Shown here: positions 36,529-43,909 of the stretch, one piece after another | Position numbering within the stretch: the stretch's first letter is position 1 | Layout: every line of letters begins with the position of its first letter | Assembly: GCF_900323885.1 (NCBI RefSeq) | Contig: NZ_OOHJ01000008.1 | Location: 186,001-250,000, forward strand | DNA from: [Actinomadura] parvosata subsp. kistnae | GTDB lineage: Bacteria; Actinomycetota; Actinomycetes; Streptosporangiales; Streptosporangiaceae | Direction of reading: 5' to 3' | DNA length: 64,000 nucleotides | Translations under genes and position numbers: made by a program | Notes under the pieces: model-generated | Databases searched by the model: none | Seen by the model: only the letters and a program-made list of their open reading frames with translations | What the model was told of the DNA's origin: nothing

Positions 36529-38568
36529 TCACACCAGCGCGGAGTTCTTCCTGGGCAGCAGGGCCAGGGCGCCGAGGTACAGCAGGGCCGCCACGATGAG
36601 CAGGCCCTTGTAACCGATCACCAGGGCGACGTACTCGAGGCAGCCGCCGACCATCGCGCCCAGCAGATTCGCACCGAAAGAGGTGGTGGCGTCGGCGGTG
36701 TCGGCGAAACGTTTGGCGAAGACCACGTTCGCGGCGAAGATCGGCAGGAATGCCACCGTCACGGCGGCCACGGCGCGCAACGGTACCGGGAGCGACAGCA
36801 GCCATTCGTTCGGCACGAGCCAGGCCAGCAGAAGGCCGGCGAGCAGCACGCCGTACATGACCGGCAGCGGCGGGACGCGGAAGCGGCGGGTCACCTCGAC
36901 GGCGGCGAGCACCGCGACGAGCACGCCGGCGAAGACGATCGCGTTGACCACCCACGTGGTGCCGAACAGCAGCGCGAACCCGGTCACGCTCTTCGTCTCC
37001 AGCAGCATGAAGGCCACGCCCAGCAGGAACAGGTCCGCGTACGGGCGCATCCGCCGGTAGGGGCCGGCCACGACGCGCACGGCCAGCAGGCTGACGATCA
37101 GGATCAGGCCGAGCGTGATGACGTAGATCGGCGGGATCGTGCCCTCCTTCAGGTAGAGGAAGGGCCGGTCGTCGCCGGCGGGCTCGGGCGTGCCGGGGGC
37201 GGCGCCCGGCCACTCGGCGGCGCAGCGCTGGTCGGCCGCGGTCACGCCGGCGGTGATGACGGCCTGCTGCCCGGCGGTGCTGACGACGTCCACGCACGGC
37301 TTGTGGCCGAAGGCGCGCTGCATGGTGGTGGCCAGGCGGTCCACCAGCCAGCTCTCGCGGTAGTAGTTGTACATCGAGAACGTGCCGCCCGGCTTGAGGT
37401 GGGCACGGGCCGCCCGCATGGCCTCCTCGGTGAACAGGTAGCTCTCCAGGCGAAGCGAGCTGGCGCCGGAGACGAGCGTGAGCGAGTCGGGCAGGGCGAA
37501 CAGGATGAGGTCGTACTTGTCGCCGCTGCGCTCCAGGAAGGCGCGGCCGTCGGTGACGTGGGTGGTGACGCGCGGGTCGTCGTAGGGCTTGTCGGGGTGC
37601 ACCGAGCCGCCCAGCTCGCGCAGCTTGGGGTCGATCTCGACGGCGTCCACGCGCGCGGCGCCCTTGGACAGGGCGATCGCCACGTCGGTGCCGCTGCCCG
37701 CGCCGACGATGAGCACGTCCTTGGGCGGCTTGCTCGCCCGCTCGTACGGCAGGCCGTACTGGGCCTCCCACTGCAGGCGGGCGTAGGCGGGCACGGCCTG
37801 CTGGTGCGGGATGCCGTTGACGGCGATGTCGGTGACGGGCACGCCGAGCTGCACGAGCTGCTTGGTGGTGACCTTGTAGTACGGCGACCAGATGGCCCCG
37901 GCGGTGAGCGTCTCGGCCAGCAGCAGCCCGACCACGACGAGGGAGGGCACGGTCACGAGCCCCACGTAGAGCCCGCGCGGCCTGGGCACGAGCAGCAGGC
38001 CGTAGCAGATGGCGGCGATGAGGCCCCAGAACACCGGCGGCGCGCTGAGGAACGACAGCGCGGTGAACGCGGCGATGCCGGTGAGGCTGCCGATCAGGTC
38101 GTAGCGGTAGGCCTCCAGGCGCGGCAGCTCGGGGAAGCACCTCCCGACCAGCTCGGCGGGCCCCATGAGCACGACCGCGGCGGCGCAGAAGATCACCGGC
38201 AGGATCGCCCAGGCGGGCGGCCCGGTGGTGGACAGGCTGGTCCAGTACAGGACGCCCTCGGTGTTGCGGTCGACGGTGACCGGGAAGGTCAGCACGACGA
38301 TGGTCAGCACGGCCAGCACGATCGGCGAGTAGTACGGCTGCCGGCGCGAACGCCCCACGCGCAGGAAGCCCAGCCCGATCCCCAGGAAGGAGCCGAGCAG
38401 CACGAAATTGGTGAAATAGCTGAGATGGACGATGTTCGACCCGGTCCATCGGATCAGCGCCAGCTCCAGGAAGAGCATGAAGGCGCTGGCGAGGACGAGC
38501 CTCGGGCGTACCGCCAACCAGTGGGCTTTTTCTCCGTCGTCGACCGGCTTTTGCGCCTGGAGCGTCAT
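36529..38568 (-). CDS. Membrane-embedded spermidine-synthase-like protein
   Basis: A 679-residue fusion. N-terminal helices (residues about 22-230) begin VLASAFMLFLELALIRWTGSN, the pattern of membrane spermidine-synthase-like proteins. The central Rossmann domain (about 285-420) has DVLIVGAGSGTDVAIAL and VDAVEIDPKLREL, an AdoMet/decarboxylated-AdoMet site of the polyamine synthase fold, and VTDGRAFLERSGDKYDLILFALPDS. About six to seven C-terminal helices follow, with the family-typical YADLFLLGVAFMLLETKSV and SFGANLLGAMVGGCLEY. Homologues are rarely characterised; aminopropyl transfer is uncertain. It is divergent from a subtilase. Confidence 0.82.
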   Translation of the reverse strand: MTLQAQKPVDDGEKAHWLAVRPRLVLASAFMLFLELALIRWTGSNIVHLSYFTNFVLLGSFLGIGLGFLRVGRSRRQPYYSPIVLAVLTIVVLTFPVTVDRNTEGVLYWTSLSTTGPPAWAILPVIFCAAAVVLMGPAELVGRCFPELPRLEAYRYDLIGSLTGIAAFTALSFLSAPPVFWGLIAAICYGLLLVPRPRGLYVGLVTVPSLVVVGLLLAETLTAGAIWSPYYKVTTKQLVQLGVPVTDIAVNGIPHQQAVPAYARLQWEAQYGLPYERASKPPKDVLIVGAGSGTDVAIALSKGAARVDAVEIDPKLRELGGSVHPDKPYDDPRVTTHVTDGRAFLERSGDKYDLILFALPDSLTLVSGASSLRLESYLFTEEAMRAARAHLKPGGTFSMYNYYRESWLVDRLATTMQRAFGHKPCVDVVSTAGQQAVITAGVTAADQRCAAEWPGAAPGTPEPAGDDRPFLYLKEGTIPPIYVITLGLILIVSLLAVRVVAGPYRRMRPYADLFLLGVAFMLLETKSVTGFALLFGTTWVVNAIVFAGVLVAVLAAVEVTRRFRVPPLPVMYGVLLAGLLLAWLVPNEWLLSLPVPLRAVAAVTVAFLPIFAANVVFAKRFADTADATTSFGANLLGAMVGGCLEYVALVIGYKGLLIVAALLYLGALALLPRKNSALV

Positions 38569-38755
38569 AACGCCTCACCGTAGTGAACAGACCGAAAACA
38601 AGGAAGTCTGACGTCCCAGAACAAATGTCGTCCGCTTCGCCCCGAATAGGGAGTTTCCGCAGGTCAAAACCCCTCAGATCCACTGGACGCGCCGGGGGCG
38701 GATGAAGGAATGTTGGGAGGTTCGTTTCCCTCCACAAACGTCTCGGTGGTGACAC

Positions 38756-40114
38756 ATGCGGATCCTGATCCAGCTCCGCCCCTCCCCCGATCTCGTCGCG
38801 GCCGTCGCCGACCCCGGCCGGACCGCCACCACGGCCGACGTCGCCGACGGGCTGCCGGGCGTCGAGCTCGATCCCGCGTTCGTGCCCGTGGCGGTGCCGC
38901 GGCCGATCCCCGCCGCGGGCGGCGACCCGCTCTCGCTCAACCAGCCGCTCGACTTCTCCCTCGCCGCCGAGGACGCCTCGGTGCTGGTCAGGGGCACGAT
39001 CTCGGACGACGAGCTGACCGCCAGGGTGGCGCTGCTGCCCGCGCTGCGGCCCGACGTGGTGGGCGTCTTCGCCGACCCCGTCATCGAGTCCGCCCCCGTG
39101 TGCGGCGGCGACCCGCCGGCCGGCGACTGGCACGACGTCGAGCGGCTGCTGAACGTCCCCGGTATGCAGGCGGAGGGGCTCGACGGCGACGGCGTGACGC
39201 TGGCCGTCCTCGACACCGGGATCAACGCCGCGCACGCCGCCAGGCAGCTCGGCAGGGGCGTCACGGTGGACGCCCAGCGCTGCTGGAGCCCGTCCGGCGT
39301 GACCGGCAGGCCGGGCGAGTTCGAGGTCGACCACGGCACGATGTGCGCCTTCGACGCGCTCATCGCCGCGCCCCAGGCCACGCTGATCGACATCCCCCTG
39401 CTGCTGTCCACCCGGCCCGGCGGCTCGGCCATGGACGGGCTGCTGTCGGACGCCGTGGCGGCCTTCGCGCACCTGCGCACCGTGCTCGACGCCCAGCCGG
39501 CCGCGTCGCGGGCCCTGGTGGTGACCAACTCGTGGGGGTCGTTCTCCCCCGAATGGGACTTTCCCGTCGGGCATCCGGGCAACTACTCCGACAACGCCGC
39601 GCACCCGTTCAACCTCATGGTGGCCGCGCTCGACAAGGCGGGCGCGGACGTGCTGTTCGCGGCCGGCAACTGCGGGCGCGACTGCCCCGACGGGCGCTGC
39701 GCCTACCAGGGGCGGCCGATCGTGGGCGCCAACTCGCATCCGCGGGCCCTGTCGGTGGGCGGCGTCGACGTCAACGGCGAGCGGGTGGGCTACTCCTCGC
39801 AGGGGCCGGGACGGCTGACCGCGCGCAAGCCGGACGTGTGCGCGTACACGCACTTCCTGGGCTCCAAGGCGTTCGGCGCCCGCGAGCCCGACTCGGGCAC
39901 CTCGGCGGCCGCGCCGGTCGCGGCCGGGCTGGTGGCGGCGGTGCGCAGCCGCTGGCCGGCGAGCGAGCTGTCGCCGGCCCAGCTCCGTGCCCTGCTGCGC
40001 AGGACGGCCGAGGACCGCAGCGAGGTCGGCTTCGACTACGACTACGGCTACGGGACCGTCGACCCGGCCGGGATCATCGCGGCGCTGCAGAAGCGGTCGA
40101 AGCACACCCCTTGA
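38756..40114 (+). CDS. S8-family subtilisin-like serine peptidase, no signal peptide
   Basis: A 452-residue subtilase with the triad Asp153 in AVLDTGIN, His193 in EVDHGTMC and Ser383 in DSGTSAAAPVA, and the oxyanion Asn region FAAGNCG. Cysteines cluster in AGNCGRDCPDGRCAY. The N-terminus MRILIQLRPSPDL is not a secretion signal, so the enzyme seems cytoplasmic or exported by another route. Residues 1-120 would be a pro-like or adaptor domain. It is divergent from the spermidine-synthase-like gene, with 187 bp between them, so the two may share control. Confidence 0.9.
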   Translation: MRILIQLRPSPDLVAAVADPGRTATTADVADGLPGVELDPAFVPVAVPRPIPAAGGDPLSLNQPLDFSLAAEDASVLVRGTISDDELTARVALLPALRPDVVGVFADPVIESAPVCGGDPPAGDWHDVERLLNVPGMQAEGLDGDGVTLAVLDTGINAAHAARQLGRGVTVDAQRCWSPSGVTGRPGEFEVDHGTMCAFDALIAAPQATLIDIPLLLSTRPGGSAMDGLLSDAVAAFAHLRTVLDAQPAASRALVVTNSWGSFSPEWDFPVGHPGNYSDNAAHPFNLMVAALDKAGADVLFAAGNCGRDCPDGRCAYQGRPIVGANSHPRALSVGGVDVNGERVGYSSQGPGRLTARKPDVCAYTHFLGSKAFGAREPDSGTSAAAPVAAGLVAAVRSRWPASELSPAQLRALLRRTAEDRSEVGFDYDYGYGTVDPAGIIAALQKRSKHTP

Positions 40115-40150
40115 GTCTCCCGGCGAGCGGGGCCGGGCCCGGCCCCGCCG

Positions 40151-40459
40151 TCAGGACGAGTTCGCCGCCCCGATGATGGCCAGCGTCACGCCCAGCGCGG
40201 TGAAGCAGAACGTGACGATCAGCAGCGCGGTGCCGACGATCCCGCAGATGCGCCCGGCCTGCACCATGCCGCGGTTCTCGTAGTAGTAGCCGCTCTCGTC
40301 GATCTCGCGCAGCGCCTTGTTGCCCATCGCCCACGCGAAGGGGCCGGTGAGCAGGCAGCCCACCAGGCTGATGATGCCCAGCACGAGGATGACCGTGCCG
40401 TTGGGATGGCTGCGCGGCGGCGGCCCGTAAGGGCCCGCACCGTAGTCGGAATAGGACAT
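40151..40459 (-). CDS. DUF4190-type small membrane protein
   Basis: A 102-residue protein: a Tyr/Gly/Pro-rich N-terminus (MSYSDYGAGPYGPPP), helix ILVLGIISLVGCLLTGPFAWAMG, a short loop with NKALREIDESG, and helix IVGTALLIVTFCFTALGVTL. This two-helix layout with AWAMGNKAL is the DUF4190 pattern, frequent in actinomycetes. Its function is unknown. Confidence 0.85.
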   Translation of the reverse strand: MSYSDYGAGPYGPPPRSHPNGTVILVLGIISLVGCLLTGPFAWAMGNKALREIDESGYYYENRGMVQAGRICGIVGTALLIVTFCFTALGVTLAIIGAANSS

Positions 40460-40581
40460 GCTCGCGCGATTCCCCTGACCTTCGATGACGTCGAGTCGGC
40501 TTTTATACCACAGTCTGCCACTTGATCATCATGCGTCATCATGGTAGGCGACCTGATCCACCTCCGAGGAGCCTGCCCCCC

Positions 40582-41448
40582 GTGCGTGAACGCACCCGAG
40601 CCCTGCTCGCCCACCGCCACTTCCAGCGGTTCATCATCGGCGTCATCCTGGTCAACGCGGCCACCCTCGGCCTGGAGACCTTCCCCGCCGTCGTCGAGAA
40701 GTACGGCACGCTCCTGACCGTCATCGACCACGTGGCGCTCTACGTCTTCACCGCCGAGCTGGCAGCCAAGCTGTACGTCGAGCGCTCCGCCTTCGTCCGC
40801 GACCCGTGGAACGTCTTCGACACCCTCATCGTCGCCATCGCCTTCGCCTCCACCAACGGCGGCCTGTCGGTGCTGCGCGCCCTGCGCATCCTGCGCGTGC
40901 TGCGCCTGCTGTCGGTGGTGCCCAGCCTGCGCCGCGTGGTCTCGGCGCTGCTGCGGGCCATGCCCGGCATGAGCTCGATCGTGGTGCTGCTGTCGCTGGT
41001 GCTCTACGTCGCCGCCGTCATGGCCACCAAACTGTACGGGCAGACCGCGCCCGACCGCTTCGGCAGCCTGCCGACCTCGCTGTTCACCCTCTACCAGACG
41101 ATGACGGGCGACGACTGGGGCAACATCGCCCGGGAGGTGATGAGCCGGCACCCGACGGCGTGGATCTTCTTCACCATCTTCATCCTCGTGTGCACGTTCG
41201 TCGTGCTCAACCTCTTCCTCGCGGTGGTCGTGAGCGCGATGGATGAGGAGAACGCCGAGGAGCGGGCGGCGCTGGAGGACAGCACCGCGCACATCATGGA
41301 GGACACCAGGTCCCACACGCAGCAGATCCTGAACGAGCTGGCGGAGCTGCGCAAGGAGGTCGCGGAGCTCCGCGCGCTGCGCGAACCGTCCCCGTCCCCG
41401 GCCCCTGGCGTGAAGAAGGCCCGGGGGAAGCGATCACGGTCCGCATGA
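40582..41448 (+). CDS. Single-domain voltage-gated cation channel (BacNav/CavMr-like)
   Basis: A 288-residue six-helix channel subunit that would assemble as a tetramer. S4 is LRALRILRVLRLLSVVPSLRR, with Arg at every third position, the voltage sensor. The pore loop is SLFTLYQTMTGDDWGNIA, giving the selectivity filter T175-G176-D177-D178-W179 instead of the TLESW of sodium channels. The cytoplasmic tail (EENAEERAALEDSTAHIMED..., then ELAELRKEVAELRAL) is a heptad-patterned coiled coil, as in the BacNav tetramerisation tail. GTG 40582 follows GAGGAG; the frame extends upstream without a better site. The filter suggests calcium permeability. Confidence 0.9.
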   Translation: MRERTRALLAHRHFQRFIIGVILVNAATLGLETFPAVVEKYGTLLTVIDHVALYVFTAELAAKLYVERSAFVRDPWNVFDTLIVAIAFASTNGGLSVLRALRILRVLRLLSVVPSLRRVVSALLRAMPGMSSIVVLLSLVLYVAAVMATKLYGQTAPDRFGSLPTSLFTLYQTMTGDDWGNIAREVMSRHPTAWIFFTIFILVCTFVVLNLFLAVVVSAMDEENAEERAALEDSTAHIMEDTRSHTQQILNELAELRKEVAELRALREPSPSPAPGVKKARGKRSRSA

Positions 41449-41477
41449 CCGCTGCCCCCGGGCCTTGGTGACTCCCG

Positions 41478-42092
41478 TCAGCGGGAGTAGAACTCCACCA
41501 CGAGCTGCTCGTCCACCGGGATCGCGATCTGCTCGCGCTCGGGCCGGTGGACCAGCGTGAACCGCAGCTCCGGCAGCTCCACCGACAGGTACGCGGCGGT
41601 GCGGTCGTCGGCGTACACGCCCTCGGCGGCGGCCACGAACGGCTGCATCCTGCGCGAACGCTCCCGCACGGAGATGACCTGCCCCGGCTTGACCAGGTAG
41701 CTCGGGATGTCCACCTTGCGGCCGTCCACGGCGATGTGCCCGTGGCTGATGTACTGCCGGGCCGCGTAGATCGACGGCGCCAGGCCGGCGCGCAGCACGA
41801 GCGAGGCCAGGCGGCTCTCCAGGATCGTGACCAGCTCGGCGCCCGAGGCGCCGGACTTGCGCACGGCGAGGTCCCAGTAGCGGCGCAGCTGCCGCTCCGA
41901 CACGTCGTAGTACCAGCGCAGCTTCTGCTTCTCCATCAGGCGCAGGCCGTAGTCGCCGGTGTTGCGCCGGTTCGTCTTGCGTCCGTGCTCGCCCGGCGGG
42001 TAGGGGCGCTGCTCGAAGTAGCGGACGGCTTTCCTGGTCAGCGGGACGCCCGCGCGACGCGACAGTCGCACCTTCGGGCCGGTGTAGCGCAC
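41478..42092 (-). CDS. rpsD: 30S ribosomal protein S4 paralogue (cysteine-free)
   Basis: About 204 residues with the S4 N-domain ([39 protein letters not shown]) and S4 RNA-binding domain ([48 protein letters not shown]). It lacks the zinc cysteines of C+ type S4. It lies outside any ribosomal operon, which suggests a second, stress- or metal-linked copy. GTG 42092 is preferred because GAGG lies five bases before it; GTG 42098 would add two residues. Iron-box-like sites lie in the divergent promoter. Confidence 0.9.
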   Translation of the reverse strand: MRYTGPKVRLSRRAGVPLTRKAVRYFEQRPYPPGEHGRKTNRRNTGDYGLRLMEKQKLRWYYDVSERQLRRYWDLAVRKSGASGAELVTILESRLASLVLRAGLAPSIYAARQYISHGHIAVDGRKVDIPSYLVKPGQVISVRERSRRMQPFVAAAEGVYADDRTAAYLSVELPELRFTLVHRPEREQIAIPVDEQLVVEFYSR

Positions 42093-42108
42093 GTTCACCT
42101 CAATGTGA

Positions 42109-42142
42109 TTAGGTAATCCTTACTTAGGTAAGCCTAACCTAC
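42109..42142. promoter_or_regulatory. Tandem iron boxes between the S4 paralogue and the DUF2470 gene
   Basis: TTAGGTAAGCCTAACCTAC (42124-42142) matches the 19-bp DtxR/IdeR/DmdR consensus at about 16 positions. A partial second site, TTAGGTAATCCTTAC, starts at 42109. Both lie between divergent genes, 17 bp from the S4 start and 28 bp from the DUF2470 start. Confidence 0.8.
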
Positions 42143-42169
42143 CACTCCTGCTGCTCTCAAGGAGGCGCC

Positions 42170-42895
42170 ATGCTGCCGATCCCCGAACGCGCCATGCTGC
42201 CGATCCCGGAGAGGGTCCGCACCCTCGCCGCCACGGCCGACGTCGCCAAGCTCTCCGTCGACGGCGCCCCCTCCCCCGCGCGCGGCGGGGTGGACGAGCG
42301 CGGCCGCCCCGTCCTGCTCGTCCACCCCGGCGAGAGCCTGCACGGCCTGCGCGCCGACGCCGTCGTGGCCGTGAACCTCACCGCGATGCGCCAGCTCGGC
42401 GCCGCCACCCACCCGCGCGGGCTGATCGAGGTGCAGGGCTGGGCGGAGGCCGTACCGGAGGCCGAGGCCCGCTCCGCCGCCGTGGCAGTGGCCGCGCACC
42501 TCGCCGACGAGAGCCTGTTCGACGCCCTGGAACGCTTCGGCCACCCGCACGCGCCCCGCCTGCTGCGGCTCGACGTGGGGCAGGTGGTGTACCTGACCGG
42601 GCAGGAGTCCGGCGTCCTCGACGCCGACGACTACCTGGGGGCGGCACCCGATCCGCTCACCGAGACGGCGGAGCGGGTGCTCGCCCACGTCAACTCCTCC
42701 CACCGCGCCCAACTCGCCGCCGGCGTCGCCCGCCAGCTCGGCGAGCCGGCCGGGGATGTGTGGCTGTGGGAGCTGGACCGGTACGGGGCCACGGTGCGCG
42801 TGGACGAGTCGCTGGTCCGCTTCCCCTGGCCCACCCCGGCCCGCTCGGAGCTGTGCCTGGAGACGGCACTACGCGGACTGCTGTGCACGTGCTGA
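42170..42895 (+). CDS. DUF2470-domain protein, probably haem/iron-related
   Basis: A 241-residue soluble protein. The C-terminal third (LTETAERVLAHVNSSHRAQLAAGVARQL and the following segment) is the DUF2470 domain found at the C-terminus of HugZ-type haem-utilisation proteins; the N-terminal two-thirds (VRTLAATADVAKLSVDG) looks like the split-barrel flavin/haem-binding half. AAGGAGG comes before the ATG. The first eight codons (MLPIPERA) are a 24-bp duplication, so ATG 42194 is an alternative start. Strong iron boxes upstream predict repression by iron. The stop codon lies in a tandem array. Confidence 0.85.
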   Translation: MLPIPERAMLPIPERVRTLAATADVAKLSVDGAPSPARGGVDERGRPVLLVHPGESLHGLRADAVVAVNLTAMRQLGAATHPRGLIEVQGWAEAVPEAEARSAAVAVAAHLADESLFDALERFGHPHAPRLLRLDVGQVVYLTGQESGVLDADDYLGAAPDPLTETAERVLAHVNSSHRAQLAAGVARQLGEPAGDVWLWELDRYGATVRVDESLVRFPWPTPARSELCLETALRGLLCTC

Positions 42896-43100
42896 CGCTG
42901 TCATGTCCGCTCCCGCACACGCGCCGACGCCATCACGCTCGGGCCGCCGCGCACGTGCTGACATCGTCACGCCCGCGCCGCCCCGCACGTGCCGACGCCA
43001 TCACACCCGGACTGCCACGCACGTGCTGACCCCGCCATGTCCGGGCCGCCGCGCACGTGCTGACCCCCGCGATGCCCGGGCCGCCGCGCACGTGCTGACC
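42885..43100 (+). repeat. ~34-bp tandem array beginning in the last codons of the DUF2470 gene
   Basis: The word GCACGTGCTGAC, whose TGA is the stop codon in the first copy, recurs at 42951, 43019, 43053 and 43088, with degenerate copies at 42915 and 42985. Spacing is 30-36 bp, mostly 34. The rest of each unit carries ATGTCCGGGCCGCC-like sequence. Each good unit contains the palindrome GCACGTGC. It fills most of the 307-bp gap to the next gene. Confidence 0.9.
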
Positions 43101-43202
43101 TCGCGATGTCCGGGCTGGTGACAATCCGAGTTGATCACAGTTGTTCGGACAAATCGCCACATCGGCCAGGTGGGCGAGCCGCTGTCCCTACGATGCTGAC
43201 CC

Positions 43203-43757
43203 GTGAGTGGAGCGCATCGGACGAGCGGCACTGCCGTGCTCGCCGACCAGAACGGCCGCCGCAGGCGGGTACTGATGATCGTCGCTGCCCTGGGCGGCAC
43301 CTTGACGCTGGCCTGCGCGGCGGTCCTGATCGGCGGCACGTTCAACGGCACCCGACTCGACGCCGTCAACCGGCCGGGCGGCGACGACGCCCCCTCGGCG
43401 TCCGCCACAGCCCCACCCTCCTCCCAGGACCCGACGACCCGCCCGCCGACCGCCCGCCTCCTCCGCACGACCACACCAAAGACACGCCGCTCGGCCCCCG
43501 CCACGCCGACACCCGTCCGCACCAGAACCAGGCCGGCCGGCGCCATCACCCCCTCCGGCACGATCCGCCCCTCAAGACCCGCCACGACCCCCACAACGAG
43601 ACCCGCCACGAGACCCTCCCCGACGCCGGCACCGAGCACGACGCCCGTCGCGCCGACCACATCACCGACCGCGAACGAGACCGACCACAGGCCCCCCGGC
43701 CAGACGAAGGAGCCCCAGAGAGGCGGCCAGGACAAGACCCACGGCCCCAAGCGGTGA
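43203..43757 (+). CDS. Hypothetical membrane-anchored Thr/Pro-rich protein
   Basis: A 184-residue protein from GTG 43203: a short basic N-terminus (NGRRRRV), one membrane helix (LMIVAALGGTLTLACAAVLIGG) and a long Thr/Pro/Arg/Ser-rich external tail with no domain. No clear ribosome site is visible. The helix and its N-terminal charges look real, but the tail could be chance sequence in GC-rich DNA. The opposite-strand frame is weaker. I do not recognise the family. Confidence 0.5.
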   Translation: MSGAHRTSGTAVLADQNGRRRRVLMIVAALGGTLTLACAAVLIGGTFNGTRLDAVNRPGGDDAPSASATAPPSSQDPTTRPPTARLLRTTTPKTRRSAPATPTPVRTRTRPAGAITPSGTIRPSRPATTPTTRPATRPSPTPAPSTTPVAPTTSPTANETDHRPPGQTKEPQRGGQDKTHGPKR

Positions 43758-43820
43758 CCCGCACCGGCACCCGACTCCGGCCCGACGCCCGAGCCGCACG
43801 CGCCGACCCCACCTCAGCGG

Positions 43821-43909
43821 GCGGCCAGCCCAGGAACGGAGTGACCCACCTCCGAGCGAGGCGGCCAGCCCAGGAACGGAGTGACCCACCTTCGAGCGGG
43901 GCGGCCGGC
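43821..43909 (-). repeat. 40-bp repeat immediately after the TetR-type gene
   Basis: A unit starting GCGGCCAGCCCAGGAACGGA recurs at 43821 and 43861, with only the first 10 bases again at 43901, next to the TAG stop at 43910-43912. It is another repeat that abuts a stop codon, here on the reverse strand. Confidence 0.8.

Noticed and set aside
36482..40105. A 1207-residue reverse frame and a 1194-residue forward frame (34999-38583) around the spermidine-synthase-like gene
   Set aside because: Both overlap recognised proteins out of phase and give His/Arg/Gly-rich sequence. They are shadows of genes on the other frame or strand.
43001..43750. A 249-residue reverse frame opposite the Thr/Pro-rich hypothetical
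   Set aside because: It covers the stop-codon repeat array, and its valine/glycine-rich start has no signal-peptide polarity or ribosome site. The forward frame has a cleaner helix and charge pattern, though with only moderate confidence.
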